The position numbers and the translations under genes were made by a program. Positions 16,274 to 25,392 of a stretch of 64,000 bases of DNA are shown in pieces (position 1 is the first letter of the stretch; each line of letters begins with the position of its first letter). A model generated the notes under the pieces. That model was not told where the DNA came from. It saw nothing but the letters and a program-made list of their open reading frames with translations, and did no database searches. Source of the DNA: Tunturibacter gelidoferens (lineage in GTDB: Bacteria > Acidobacteriota > Terriglobia > Terriglobales > Acidobacteriaceae); the NCBI RefSeq assembly GCF_040358255.1, contig NZ_CP132938.1, positions 3,658,001-3,722,000 on the forward strand, read 5' to 3'.

Positions 16274-16760
16274 CCCGCGCGGCATGGCTGAGCCTCAGTT
16301 CCTCCCCTCTGGTTCAAGCGCACCGCCTCCAGGCGGTTTTGGCTCCGTTGGCCTAAATCCCCGCCCGCGCGCCATGGTTGCGCCCCTTTTCGTCCCCTCT
16401 GGCTCAAGCGCGCCGCCTCCAGGCGGTTTTGGCTCCATTGGCCTAAATTCCCGCCCGCGCGGCATAGTTGCGCCTCGGTTCGTCCCCTCTGGCTCAAGCG
16501 CACCGCCTCCAGGCGGTTTTGGCTCCGTTGGCCTAAATCCCCGCCCGCGCGCCATAATTGCGCCCCGTTTTGTCCCCTCTGGCTCAAGCGCACCGCCTCG
16601 AGGCGGTTTTGGCTCCGTGGCCTAAATCCCCGCCCGCGCGCCATAGTTGCGCCCCGTTTGTCCGCTCTGGCTCAAGCGCACCGCCTCCACGGGGTTCTGG
16701 CTCCATTGGCCTAAATCCCAGCCTGCGCGGGCGCGCCGCCTCCAGGCGGTTCTGGCTCCG
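16274..16760. repeat. Tandem array of a 90-bp palindrome-containing repeat
   Basis: Five and a half copies. The palindrome CCGCCTCCAGGCGG or a variant falls at 16323, 16413, 16503, 16593 (CTCGAGG centre), 16681 and 16736: spacings of 90, 90, 90, 88 and 55 bases. A partial copy precedes the first. Each unit also has GGCTCAAGCG and GGCCTAAAT. As 90 is a multiple of three, open frames arise on both strands (GGFGSVGLN-rich on plus, PPGGGALEPEG-rich on minus), but the fourth unit has single-base indels that break them. I therefore treat it as a repeat, not a gene. Flanks 16122-16273 and 16761-17047 hold no supported gene. Confidence 0.85.
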
Positions 16761-17047
16761 CCCCGGGGGCTAGCAGCTGAAAAGCACCGGGAAATCTCCA
16801 GCGTTCACCATTCTCTTGCCCCGGTTTGTCGCATCTCGGACATTGCCGAGCGAAAGCAGCAGCGGGTGCTGCGCTTTTCCTCCATGGGGAAGAAAAGGGG
16901 ACGTTCCTCGATGGCCTTCCGGACATGCCGGAGTTCCTCGTCTATGTTCTCTATGAGATCCAAACGCTGTTACATTCTCTCCATCTCATAGGACGATGCC
17001 GGCGAGCACCGGTCAACGATCACGCCATGCTTCGCCTCGAATCGGCT

Positions 17048-17584
17048 CTACTTCGCCTCTTTGAGCAGTTCGGTTCGGTACTTCGGAGCCAGTTCCACCG
17101 CTTTCTTGAGGAACGCTGCTCCCTGCGCCGCATCGACCGCGGGAGGCGGAGTGGTACGCATCGCAACCACTGTTCCCAACTCTTTGAAGAACTCCTCCTG
17201 GCCTGCCGGCGAGCAGATGCAAAGCATCCTCACCGGTTCCGGCGAGCCATTATGGAACTGGTGTGGAGCGTTCGCTGGAATGTGGATAGTCTCTCCAGCG
17301 CGCACAATACGCTTCTCCCCTCGGAAGGTAGCCTCGAGTTCACCGTCGAGAAGAGTAAAGCTCTCCTCGAAATCATGACGATGCGGGGGAGGTCCGCCTC
17401 CGGGAGGAACATGCATATCGATCAGGGTGAATCGACCTGCAGTATCTGCTCCGGACAGCAGGATCGTGTAGGTGTCGCCCACGACTCCGAGATGCTGCGC
17501 ATTGCTGTTATCCGGATTTGCCACCACAAGACTCCGTCGCAGGTCGTCGGCTGGAATCGCTACCGTGTTGGACATCGTAGACAT
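17048..17584 (-). CDS. Cupin-domain protein
   Basis: 178-residue small beta-barrel protein. The two cupin motifs are visible: PPPHRHDFEESFTLLDGELE (metal ligands His, His, Glu) and IPANAPHQFHNGSPEPV (third His). This fits a mononuclear metal-binding sensor or enzyme such as a quercetinase-like or polyketide-cyclase-like cupin; substrate unknown. A helical tail of about 45 residues follows the barrel. GGAG precedes the ATG. It lies downstream of the SDR gene but past a terminator, so it is probably separately transcribed. Confidence 0.88.
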   Translation of the reverse strand: MSTMSNTVAIPADDLRRSLVVANPDNSNAQHLGVVGDTYTILLSGADTAGRFTLIDMHVPPGGGPPPHRHDFEESFTLLDGELEATFRGEKRIVRAGETIHIPANAPHQFHNGSPEPVRMLCICSPAGQEEFFKELGTVVAMRTTPPPAVDAAQGAAFLKKAVELAPKYRTELLKEAK

Positions 17585-17673
17585 CTTCTGCTCCTTGTTT
17601 TGAAATTACGGTTGAAGTTGCGTTTTGTGAACCTGACCAACGTAATTACGCTGCTATTCCCCTACCTGCAAAC

Positions 17674-17715
17674 AAAAAAAAGCGCTCCGAGCTTCCTTCC
17701 AAAGCCCGAAGCGCT
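17674..17715 (-). terminator. Rho-independent terminator of the SDR gene
   Basis: On the minus strand AGCGCTTCGGGCTT pairs with AAGCTCGGAGCGCT (one wobble region) around a short loop and is followed by a run of eight T. It starts 15 bases after the SDR stop codon. Confidence 0.85.
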
Positions 17716-17730
17716 CTTCAGCAACTCCCC

Positions 17731-18480
17731 TTATCGCATCCCACCCGCGGCCTGCAGCAGAGAACCGGTCACCCACTTGGCATCGTCCGAGGCCAGGAAC
17801 GCAACCACGGTGGACACATCATCCGGCTGTCCGATACGGCCGAGCGGCGTGCCCTGCAGCATCTGCTTTTCAAAGTCGCTTCCCTCCACACCAGCCGACT
17901 TGAAGCCCTCCGTTACAACAGGCCCAGGATTCACCGCGTTGACGCGAATCTTCTTCGGCCCCAGCTCCTTCGCAAACACGCGCGTAATCGCATCCACGGC
18001 GCCCTTCGTGCTGCTGTACACCGCCGACATCGGAGGCGTCTGCTCACTCGCGACCGACCCAATATTGATCACGCTGCCGCCCTCTGCCGGAAACAGAGCC
18101 ACTCCAGCCTTGGTGGCGAGCAACAATCCCTTCACATTGATGTCAAGCATCCGGTCGATCGACTCTTCCGTAATCCCCTCCAGCGGAGCGAACTCATACA
18201 CCCCGGCGTTGTTCACCAGAATATCGACTCTGCCATAAGCCTTCTTCGTCTCGGCAAAGAGCGCATCAATCTCCGCAGCCTTCGCGACGCTGCCCCCTAC
18301 GGCAATCGCCTTCCCGCCCGCCTTCACAATCTCTGCGACCACCTTGTCGGCGCCCTCTTTGCTCGATGCGTAGTTCACCACAACAGACGCACCCTGCGCC
18401 GCCAACTCCTTGGCAATGGCCGCGCCAATACCCTTCGACGCACCGGTCACAACCGCTACCTTACCTGCAAGCTTTCCCAT
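17731..18480 (-). CDS. Short-chain dehydrogenase/reductase (SDR)
   Basis: Classical SDR, 249 residues. Cofactor motif VTGASKGIGAAIA near residue 12, NNAG in VDILVNNAGVYEF, and catalytic Ser...Tyr-x-x-x-Lys in IGSVASEQTPPMSAVYSSTK. The Arg/Lys-poor second strand (NYASSKEGADK) favours NADP(H), as in 3-oxoacyl reductase-like members. The start at 18480 has GGAGATTGAG just upstream. It is 88 bases downstream of an ArsR gene on the same strand, which may control it. Substrate unknown. Confidence 0.92.
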   Translation of the reverse strand: MGKLAGKVAVVTGASKGIGAAIAKELAAQGASVVVNYASSKEGADKVVAEIVKAGGKAIAVGGSVAKAAEIDALFAETKKAYGRVDILVNNAGVYEFAPLEGITEESIDRMLDINVKGLLLATKAGVALFPAEGGSVINIGSVASEQTPPMSAVYSSTKGAVDAITRVFAKELGPKKIRVNAVNPGPVVTEGFKSAGVEGSDFEKQMLQGTPLGRIGQPDDVSTVVAFLASDDAKWVTGSLLQAAGGMR

Positions 18481-18568
18481 CTCAATCTCCTTTATTCGAT
18501 ATCTATCGAACAGTGCAGCTCTCAAATAGATGCGGAGACGGTCGAATCTGATTCGCGATTTACCGAAA

Positions 18569-18868
18569 CTAAATAGAAGCAAGCCGCCTGACATAAGCGT
18601 CGAACACTGGCCGGCGCAAATAAAGGTTCGCGCCTCGACCCACGCGTTTTATCTCAATCAGCCCTGCCTCGCTTAACTCCTTCATATGGTGCGACACCGT
18701 AGCCGGACTAATACACTCATGCTCCTGCAGCGCGCTGCACTCCATCCCCTCAGAGGCGCCCACCTGCTGAAGGATGGCAAACCGCCGCGGATCACTCAGC
18801 GCGCGAGCGATCGCCTGAAACTGATCATCCGACAGGGTCATCTCCGCGCTGGAATTCTTCTTCTTCAT
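18569..18868 (-). CDS. ArsR-family transcriptional regulator
   Basis: Winged-helix repressor of 99 residues. ALSDPRRFAILQQV and the recognition helix SPATVSHHMKELSEAGLIEI are typical of ArsR/SmtB proteins. The metal-binding ELCVCDL-type motif is absent (sequence reads SALQEHECISP), so it likely senses something other than heavy metals. The ATG at 18868 is preferred to upstream starts because homology begins there. It precedes the SDR gene on the same strand and is the natural candidate to regulate it. Confidence 0.9.
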   Translation of the reverse strand: MKKKNSSAEMTLSDDQFQAIARALSDPRRFAILQQVGASEGMECSALQEHECISPATVSHHMKELSEAGLIEIKRVGRGANLYLRRPVFDAYVRRLASI

Positions 18869-19091
18869 ACTTAAACCAGATGTCCCTCTCGCTGATTTGA
18901 TGCAAATGCCGAAGCGACACAGCAATCAACCAAAACCCCGGTACTCCGGCCCTTCCCGCTCTTACTGCTGCTGCAACAGACCGATCACATTCGCGCTTTC
19001 AACGAAATGAAACGTTTAGTCCGTCAGCCCGCACGTCCTCGGAACGGAAACGCGTGGCGGCTGCCTGCACCCACAGCCGCCACGAAACACC

Positions 19092-20957
19092 CTAGACAGA
19101 AAGATTCAGAACACGATTAAGTCGCTGCACAAACGCCGCGGGGTCCTGAAGCGCCACGCCTTCCATCAGGAGAGCCTGATCAAACAGCAGCCACGCCGCA
19201 TCCTGAGCCACCGAATCATCCGACCGCGCCAGCAGCTTCTTCACAATCTCATGATCAGGATTAATCTCCAGCGTAGGCTTCAGTGCAGGAATATCCTTCT
19301 GTCCCATCGCACGCATCATCTGCTGCATCTTCAGCGACGGCTCCTCTTCATCCGACACAATGCACGAAGGACTATCCGCAAGCCGCACCGAAGCTCGCAC
19401 GTCTTTCACGCGGTCCCCAAGCGTCTTCTTCAGCATCTCGATCAGCGGCTTCAGTCCCTCTGCCTTATCCGGCTCTTCCCCGCCCTTCAGATCTTCGCTC
19501 GTAGAAGATTTATTCACTGCCTTCAGATCGATCTCGCCATACTTGTCTACACCCGAGAAGATCACCTCATCAAAGTCATCATCAAGAATCAGAACCTCAA
19601 CGTCCTTCTTCTTGTAGATCTCGAGCAACGGCGAAGTCCGCAGCAGAGACTCCGCGCCCCCCGTGATGTAGTAGATGCTCTTCTGATCATCCTTCATCCG
19701 CGACTTCACATCCGCAAGACTCGTCAGCCCATCCACCTTGGTCGATTTGAATCGCACCAGCTCCAGCAGAGTCTCGCGATTCGCATAATCCCCGTACAGG
19801 CCCTCTTTCAGAGGACGGTTGTACTCCGCAATAAACTTCAAATACTCGTCCGGCTGATTCGCAGCAATGTTCTTCAACTCAGAGAGAATCTTCTTCACGC
19901 TGGCCGTACGAATGCTCGTCAGCACGCGATTCTGCTGCAGAATCTCGCGGCTCACATTCAGCGGAAGATCTTCGCTGTCGATGATCCCCCGCACAAAGCG
20001 CAGGTACTGCGGCAAAAGCTCTTTTGCATCATCCATAATGAAGACGCGCTTCACATACAGCTTCACCCCCACCTTGTACTCCGAGTTGTACAGATCCAGA
20101 GGAGCCTTCGCCGGAATATAGAACAGCGTCGTGTACTCGAGACTCCCCTCCGCTTTGGTATGGAACCAGAACAGCGGATCATCCCACCCACCCGACACGG
20201 ACTTATAAAGTTCCTTGTAGTCCTCATCCGTCAGCTCGCTCTTCGGACGTCGCCACAGTGCACTCGCCGCATTCACCTGCTCGGTCGTGCGAACCTTATC
20301 CGACTTCTTCTCTGCCTCATTCCACTGGCTCTTGTCGTAAGTCAGAAAGATCGGAAACGCAATGTGGTTCGAGTACTTCTTAACGATCTCCTGCAGCCGC
20401 CAGCTATTCGCGTACTGCTTCCCTTCTTCGTTGAAGTGAATTACCAGCGTAGTGCCAGCAACGGCTCGCTCCGCCGGTTCGATATCGAACCCGGTCTTGC
20501 CATCGCTCACCCAGCGCCAAGCCTGCTCCTCTCCAACCTTACGCGATACCACTTCGACGCGATCCGCAACCATGAACACGCTGTAGAACCCAACGCCAAA
20601 CTGCCCAATCAGGTTCGAATCCTTCTTCGCATCGCCCGACAGCTGCGACAAAAAGTTCTTCGTACCCGACCGCGCAATCGTACCTAGGTTCGAAGTCAAC
20701 TCCTCCTCATTCATTCCGATGCCCGTATCGCTGATCGTAAGAGTCTTCTTCTCCTCATCCAGCTCCAGCTCGATGCGCGGATCGAACGGCAGCGCCTTAT
20801 AGACCTCATCCGTGAGCGTCAGATGCCGAAGCTTATCCAGCGCATCGGAAGAGTTCGAGACCAGTTCACGAAGAAAGATCTCAGGGTGAGAGTAAAGCGA
20901 GTGGATGATCAGTTGCAGCAGCTGACTAACTTCAGTTTGAAATTCACGTTTCGACAT
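19092..20957 (-). CDS. htpG: Chaperone Hsp90 (HtpG)
   Basis: ATP-dependent homodimeric chaperone, 621 residues, the normal bacterial length. The GHKL ATPase domain shows ELVSNSSDALDKLRH, ISDTGIGMNEEEL and IGQFGVGFYSVFMVADRVEV; the middle domain has GIIDSEDLPLNVSREILQQN with the catalytic Arg loop; the C-terminal dimerisation domain follows. Start MSKREFQTEVSQLL matches the family. It is monocistronic, with divergent transcription to the secreted protein at 21185. The 165 bases between htpG and arsR hold nothing notable. Confidence 0.98.
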   Translation of the reverse strand: MSKREFQTEVSQLLQLIIHSLYSHPEIFLRELVSNSSDALDKLRHLTLTDEVYKALPFDPRIELELDEEKKTLTISDTGIGMNEEELTSNLGTIARSGTKNFLSQLSGDAKKDSNLIGQFGVGFYSVFMVADRVEVVSRKVGEEQAWRWVSDGKTGFDIEPAERAVAGTTLVIHFNEEGKQYANSWRLQEIVKKYSNHIAFPIFLTYDKSQWNEAEKKSDKVRTTEQVNAASALWRRPKSELTDEDYKELYKSVSGGWDDPLFWFHTKAEGSLEYTTLFYIPAKAPLDLYNSEYKVGVKLYVKRVFIMDDAKELLPQYLRFVRGIIDSEDLPLNVSREILQQNRVLTSIRTASVKKILSELKNIAANQPDEYLKFIAEYNRPLKEGLYGDYANRETLLELVRFKSTKVDGLTSLADVKSRMKDDQKSIYYITGGAESLLRTSPLLEIYKKKDVEVLILDDDFDEVIFSGVDKYGEIDLKAVNKSSTSEDLKGGEEPDKAEGLKPLIEMLKKTLGDRVKDVRASVRLADSPSCIVSDEEEPSLKMQQMMRAMGQKDIPALKPTLEINPDHEIVKKLLARSDDSVAQDAAWLLFDQALLMEGVALQDPAAFVQRLNRVLNLSV

Positions 20958-21184
20958 AGACCTCTATTATCGCCAATATTCCCTCACAAAACGAGGCCCC
21001 CGGCACCGCGAAGGAGGAGAAGTAAATTTCCGCCTTGGCGCACAAGTTCCAGAAGGTTATCTACTACTCGACATTAAAATTAAGAACAGTTGGGTTTTGG
21101 AAGGCTTTCCAGGCTTCGTTGTGGCGTCTTGAACACAGGTTACAGTTACGAAGTGAGGATATAACTCTCTGCGGGAGAAACATC

Positions 21185-22981
21185 ATGAAGAAGGGCCTCT
21201 TGTTTAGCATCTTTACATCGATGCTGACTGCCGTATCCTTTGGCCAGACTTTTGCTACCCCCATTCAGAAACCCGTTGGTACGCCCGCGAGCAGCGTAAA
21301 CCTTACACCGTCCGCAACCCAAAACATCGTCAACACCCCTGGCACCAATACAAACTTTAGTTCACCGACAGGATGGAAGCATGCCAACCTCTACCCTGGA
21401 ACAGATGCAGGCGCAAAGATCAACGCGGCCTATGCTGATCTGCCAGCGAACGGTGGCATAATTTTTTATCAACCAGCGGTCGGGGGAGAGAAATTCGGCA
21501 CCTCAATAGTCTTCGACAATCCCCACAAGCCCGCCATTCTCCAGTGCTACGGCGCATCAGGAAATGGAGAGGAGACGCTGACATATACGGGAAGCGGGAC
21601 AGGAATCTTGATCAATACCGGCCCAGCGACCGTTCCCAGCGGACCAGTAGGCTCAGGAATTCGGGACTGCGACTTTGCCGCTTCCAGCTCTTCCGCGACA
21701 CTCTTGTTTCTTGGAGGTTCGAATGGAGCTGAAGGAGCTGTAATTCGTGACAGCAAGTTCTTCGGTGGCGCGCTGACGATGGGAATCGGCAATAACACTT
21801 GGCACGTGCTCATGTCTCACCTCTATCTCCAGGGTGGAGTTCAGCAGTTTGCTACATCGGGTAGCATCAATGCTGGAGAGAACATCGACATCGAAGGTGT
21901 AGTTTTCGGTGGTGGCGGCTTTGGTATCTTTGCAAACGGTGTTGTTTTCGGCGGGGGGGCTTCAGGGCCCGGTCTCAATCTTAAATGTGGTTCGTGCTCC
22001 TTCGACAATACGCAATTAGTTGTCGCTGGTGGCCAGATAAAAATGGACTCCACCCACTTTGAAGATCCAGGGGCAATCCCGTGGCCAACCTATCCGCTGG
22101 TTGTGAGAGGAGGCAACCTATCGCTTGATACGCCTAGCTTCTTTGGCAATCATAAGACGGCTCCTCTTGACGCATACATCAGTGTGACATCTGGAATTTT
22201 AATCACGGAAGCCGTAGACGCCTTTGGGTGCGATTGCACCTATATTTATTCCTCGTCTGGAGATGGAAGGATTATAGGAGGCCCCCCCTTATCGCTAAGC
22301 GGGCCCTCTGGGTCCAGAGTAACCCTGATTCACGACACGAGTTCTGAGAAGTCTGTAGTTGACGGTGGCAGGAACTACGCGTACCACGCTGAGAGCCCTA
22401 CAGCGGTTCAAGGCTATTACGATTTCCTGCCTGGAGGCGGCGTTCACGTTAGGGACACCGCTACCTCTCAGGCCGGAACCGGAATGTACCTGCGGTCCAG
22501 CGATTTGATGTCAGTCACTACACCAGATTTGTCGGGTTACACCCACGCCAAGTTCATCGGCAGAAACTGCGACAATACAGCCTACAGTTCATCCATTGAC
22601 TTCTATACAGAGAAGAAGACTGCAGCGAATCAGTCCGACACAAGCACCGTGGCTGCGACGATCGACTGCAACAAAGTACTAAGTGTTCCAGCCGTCGTAT
22701 CTGGCGGATCAACCTTCACTATAGCCGGATGCGGAGCCACAAGCGCCATCGGTGGCTCTACTGCAGGGCAATTTGTCTCAGGTGCTACTGGCACCTGTAG
22801 CGTAACGGTAACAATGGGCGGGAATGTTAAAGCCCCTCATGGGTGGGTCTGCCCGCAGCCGATTAGTATTTCCACGGGTACTTCGGCATGGATAGAAACC
22901 GGCTTCACGACAACCACCGCCACATTTCAAGGTAAGACCACACCAGGACAGTTGATTATTTTTTCCTGTACCGGCTACTAG
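21185..22981 (+). CDS. Large secreted protein, probable right-handed beta-helix
   Basis: 598 residues with a signal peptide (MKKGLLFSIFTSMLTAVSFG, cleavage near GQTFA). The N-terminal third has YPGTDAGAKINAAYADLPAN and GGIIFYQPAV, the opening typical of pectate-lyase-superfamily beta-helices and phage tailspike-like proteins. The middle is rich in short Gly/Asn turns (GVVFGGGGFGIF). The last 100 residues form a separate Thr/Ser-rich beta domain ending FSCTGY. No catalytic residues are identified; a surface or extracellular polysaccharide-binding role is inference. Confidence 0.7.
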   Translation: MKKGLLFSIFTSMLTAVSFGQTFATPIQKPVGTPASSVNLTPSATQNIVNTPGTNTNFSSPTGWKHANLYPGTDAGAKINAAYADLPANGGIIFYQPAVGGEKFGTSIVFDNPHKPAILQCYGASGNGEETLTYTGSGTGILINTGPATVPSGPVGSGIRDCDFAASSSSATLLFLGGSNGAEGAVIRDSKFFGGALTMGIGNNTWHVLMSHLYLQGGVQQFATSGSINAGENIDIEGVVFGGGGFGIFANGVVFGGGASGPGLNLKCGSCSFDNTQLVVAGGQIKMDSTHFEDPGAIPWPTYPLVVRGGNLSLDTPSFFGNHKTAPLDAYISVTSGILITEAVDAFGCDCTYIYSSSGDGRIIGGPPLSLSGPSGSRVTLIHDTSSEKSVVDGGRNYAYHAESPTAVQGYYDFLPGGGVHVRDTATSQAGTGMYLRSSDLMSVTTPDLSGYTHAKFIGRNCDNTAYSSSIDFYTEKKTAANQSDTSTVAATIDCNKVLSVPAVVSGGSTFTIAGCGATSAIGGSTAGQFVSGATGTCSVTVTMGGNVKAPHGWVCPQPISISTGTSAWIETGFTTTTATFQGKTTPGQLIIFSCTGY

Positions 22982-23286
22982 ATATTTAGGCATGACCAGT
23001 CAGACAGCCTAAGCAACTTTTCCACACGAAGAGGATAACGCCGGAATTGTCGGATCGATGATTTGGTCAGTGTGTCGATCTCGTGATGAAGCAAAGGAGA
23101 TCCTGCGCTCTCTTGAAGTCATCACGAATGCGCCCCAAATGCCTCTCGTGTACAGATGTGATCATTCGCGCCCCGCGCGGACGGTCTTCTTAAATCAAAC
23201 CCGCGCATCCAACCCAGAGCCCGCACAAATCGTCTGCTCTTAACTTTCTCCACGCATCCAACGAAGCAAAAAGTTACACTCACCTC
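22982..23286. other. Intergenic stretch before pyrF
   Basis: About 300 bases with no supported gene. A 12-base sequence close to CGCATCCAAC occurs twice (near 23205 and 23254). Nothing else stands out. Confidence 0.4.
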
Positions 23287-24009
23287 ATGCCCGGTCCCAA
23301 AGCTCGCCTTGCCGTAGCCCTTGACTATCCCGACGCCGAGCAAGCCCTCAGACTAGTCGACACTCTCGGCCAGACCTGCCAATGGTTCAAAGTCGGCATG
23401 GAACTCTACTACGCCGCCGGCAACACCATCATCTACCAACTCCGAGACCGTGGCTTCAACGTCTTCCTCGACCTCAAACTCCACGACATTCCCAACACCG
23501 TCGCCGGCGCCGTCCGCTCCGCTACACAGGCAGGAGCAAGCCTCCTCACCCTCCACGCCAGCGGAGGAGCCGCCATGATGGTCGCCGCAGCCGAAGCCGC
23601 CTGCGCCCCCGGCTCCCCCCGCCTCCTCGCCGTCACAGTCCTCACCAGCATGGACGCCGCACAACTGGCAGGCACAGGCATCACCGCCTCTCCAGCCGAC
23701 CAGGTGCTCCGCCTCGCAAAGCTCGCAACGCAATCCGGCATAGATGGCGTCGTCTGCTCCGCTGAAGAGGTCGCCGCCGTCCGCGCAGCCACCGGCCCCG
23801 ACACACTCCTCGTCATCCCCGGGATCCGCCCCACCGGCACCGCCATCGGCGATCAGAAGCGCATCGCCACTCCCGCCCAGGCCATCGCCGACGGAGCCTC
23901 CATGCTGGTCGTAGGCCGCCCCATCACCCAGGCCACAGCCCCCGCCGCCGCCGCCCAGGCAATTCTCGACGAGATCGCCGAAGCCATCCAGAATTTGACT
24001 CACCCATAA
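23287..24009 (+). CDS. pyrF: Orotidine 5'-phosphate decarboxylase
   Basis: Converts OMP to UMP, the last de novo step of pyrimidine synthesis. 240 residues, TIM barrel. The catalytic signature FLDLKLHDIPNTVAGAV contains the Asp-Lys-Asp network; FKVGMELYY and the phosphate site PGIRPTG...VVGRPITQA are intact. The last residues LTHP and the stop codon lie inside a dispersed repeat (copy 1, 23997-24060), so the C-terminus was set by repeat insertion. The carAB genes in this window serve the same pathway. Confidence 0.96.
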   Translation: MPGPKARLAVALDYPDAEQALRLVDTLGQTCQWFKVGMELYYAAGNTIIYQLRDRGFNVFLDLKLHDIPNTVAGAVRSATQAGASLLTLHASGGAAMMVAAAEAACAPGSPRLLAVTVLTSMDAAQLAGTGITASPADQVLRLAKLATQSGIDGVVCSAEEVAAVRAATGPDTLLVIPGIRPTGTAIGDQKRIATPAQAIADGASMLVVGRPITQATAPAAAAQAILDEIAEAIQNLTHP

Positions 24010-24060
24010 CAATCGGGTGCCCCATCCTTCGCGCGCTTGCGAAGGGTGGGGTGTAGAACC
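23997..24060 (+). repeat. Dispersed palindromic repeat, copy 1 (overlaps pyrF stop)
   Basis: Begins GACTCACCCATAACAATCGG, then GTGCCCCATCCTTCGCG...CGAAGGGTGGGGTGTAGAACC. The CCATCCTTCGCG / GCGAAGGGTGG arms form a strong hairpin. Copies 2 and 3 are at 24791 and 25393. The TAA at 24007-24009 is the pyrF stop codon. Confidence 0.8.
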
Positions 24061-24193
24061 TCAATCGACGTGAGGGTCTAGAACGAGAGCCGCGCACTGA
24101 CCTGAAGCGACCCTCCAACGCCAGGAATTCACTTGACGCCCCCCAAACCAAGGCGCACCCTTATCTCACTTAAATTCGAGAAGGGATCCACTT

Positions 24194-24766
24194 ATGCGCA
24201 AAACTCTCTTCGCTCTTGCCCTCCTTGCCTCTGCCTTGTCCATCCCCCTAACCGCTCACGCCGACACCATCGACCAGCTCTCCTTCGACTTCCCCCACAT
24301 CTCCGACGGCCACCCAGGCGTCCTCACCATCGACCTCCCCGCCTCCCCTCAACCCTACCTGCCCTTCGTGAGCGGCCTCTTTCTCGGCCAGTCCGGCTCC
24401 GTTGACTACCTCGTCCAGATCGGCGAGCTATCGCCCACCGAAACGTTAATCGGGTACGCCTTTTACGTGGGCGGCCCTATCCCCCCGGCAAGGGCTTTCA
24501 CGCAGATCTACTTCACAACCGCTCTCTTGACCGGTCCCGTTGACGCTCCTACCTTTCTCACCGGAACCTTCAACGGCGTGTACAAGATCGACGTCCCATT
24601 TCTCCCACCTTACCCCGGTACCCTCACCATCGAACCTCTCACCAACTCAACCGTTCCCGAACCCTCCTCCTTGGCCCTGATGGCAACCGGAATCCTCGGA
24701 GCAATCACCACACTCCGACACCGCAAATCCATGAGCAGACCCATGAGCAGATCCAGAACGAGCTAA
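24194..24766 (+). CDS. PEP-CTERM sorted exported protein
   Basis: 190 residues. A signal peptide (MRKTLFALALLASALSIPLT, cleavage after AHA) and a C-terminal PEP-CTERM tripartite signal: VPEPSS, a hydrophobic helix (LALMATGILGAITTL), then a basic cluster (RHRK). Exosortase (EpsH/XrtA type) recognises this signal and links such proteins to exopolysaccharide or biofilm export (known). The middle domain is beta-rich and unrecognised. The tail after RHRK is longer than usual, with a repeat SMSRPMSRSR. No exosortase gene is in the window. Confidence 0.85.
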   Translation: MRKTLFALALLASALSIPLTAHADTIDQLSFDFPHISDGHPGVLTIDLPASPQPYLPFVSGLFLGQSGSVDYLVQIGELSPTETLIGYAFYVGGPIPPARAFTQIYFTTALLTGPVDAPTFLTGTFNGVYKIDVPFLPPYPGTLTIEPLTNSTVPEPSSLALMATGILGAITTLRHRKSMSRPMSRSRTS

Positions 24767-24790
24767 AGCCCGGCTGCCCCTCCAAACTCT

Positions 24791-24825
24791 GACTCACCCA
24801 TAACAATCGGGTGCCCCATCCTTCG
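24791..24825 (+). repeat. Dispersed repeat, copy 2 (truncated)
   Basis: Carries GACTCACCCATAACAATCGG and GTGCCCCATCCTTCG, identical to copy 1, then stops abruptly at the junction with the S41 peptidase remnant. The second hairpin arm is missing. Confidence 0.75.
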
Positions 24826-24830
24826 AGGCC

Positions 24831-25342
24831 ATGGGCTTTGTAGCGCATACGGATGCGATCATCTTCGATCTACGGCAGAACGGCGGCGGCCAACCGGCGA
24901 TGGTCACGCTGATTGCGAGCTACCTGTTCGATAAGCCGACGCACCTGATCGACATATACAACCGCAAGGAGGACTCGACCACGCAGAACTGGACCCTGTC
25001 ATACCTGCCGGGACCGAGGCTGACCAGGCAGCCCGTGTTTGTGCTGACGTCGAAGCGAACATTCTCAGGAGCCGACGAGTTTGCATTTGATCTGAAGAAC
25101 TAAAAGCGCGCAACGATTGTTGGCGAGACGACCGGCGGCGGAGCGCACCCGGTATCGGGCACACGGTTGCCGACTACTTCACCATTGGTGTGCCGTTTGC
25201 CAAGTCGCTCGATCCAGCGACGAGAACAAACTGGGAGGGGACCGGCGTGGAACCGGATGTGAAAGTGCCGGCGGCCGATGCACTGACGACTGCAGAGAAG
25301 CTCGCGATGGAGAAGATTCAGGCGAAAACAAACAGTAAATAG
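24831..25342 (+). pseudogene. S41 (C-terminal processing) peptidase remnant
   Basis: Fragment of an S41-family serine peptidase. AIIFDLRQNGGGQPAMVTLI and PVFVLTSKRTFSGADEFAFD match the core around the catalytic Ser. The 5' part (signal, PDZ and helical domains) is gone, cut where repeat copy 2 ends. A TAA at 25101-25103 breaks the frame after DLKN, where family members continue. The sequence GETTGGGAHPVSGTR continues past it, then shifts frame near 25164 into VADYFTIGVPFAKSLDPATR and ends at TAG 25340. At least three lesions, so it is not functional. Confidence 0.85.
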
Positions 25343-25392
25343 GCATCCTGTTCGGACGCCACCCCAACACAAGCGGTGCCCACCTAAAATCT

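Noticed and set aside
16203-16625. Open frame rich in Gly/Pro (GGFGSVGLN units) on the plus strand, and its minus-strand counterpart
   Set aside because: Both arise from the 90-bp repeat; later copies have indels that break the frames. Treated as repeat.
16274-16760. Integron attC array or CRISPR
   Set aside because: Units are nearly identical head to tail with no variable cassettes or spacers and no integrase or cas gene.
19251-20687. Long plus-strand open frame opposite htpG
   Set aside because: Composition typical of antisense frames (Arg, His, Leu, Gln); no domain, no ribosome site.
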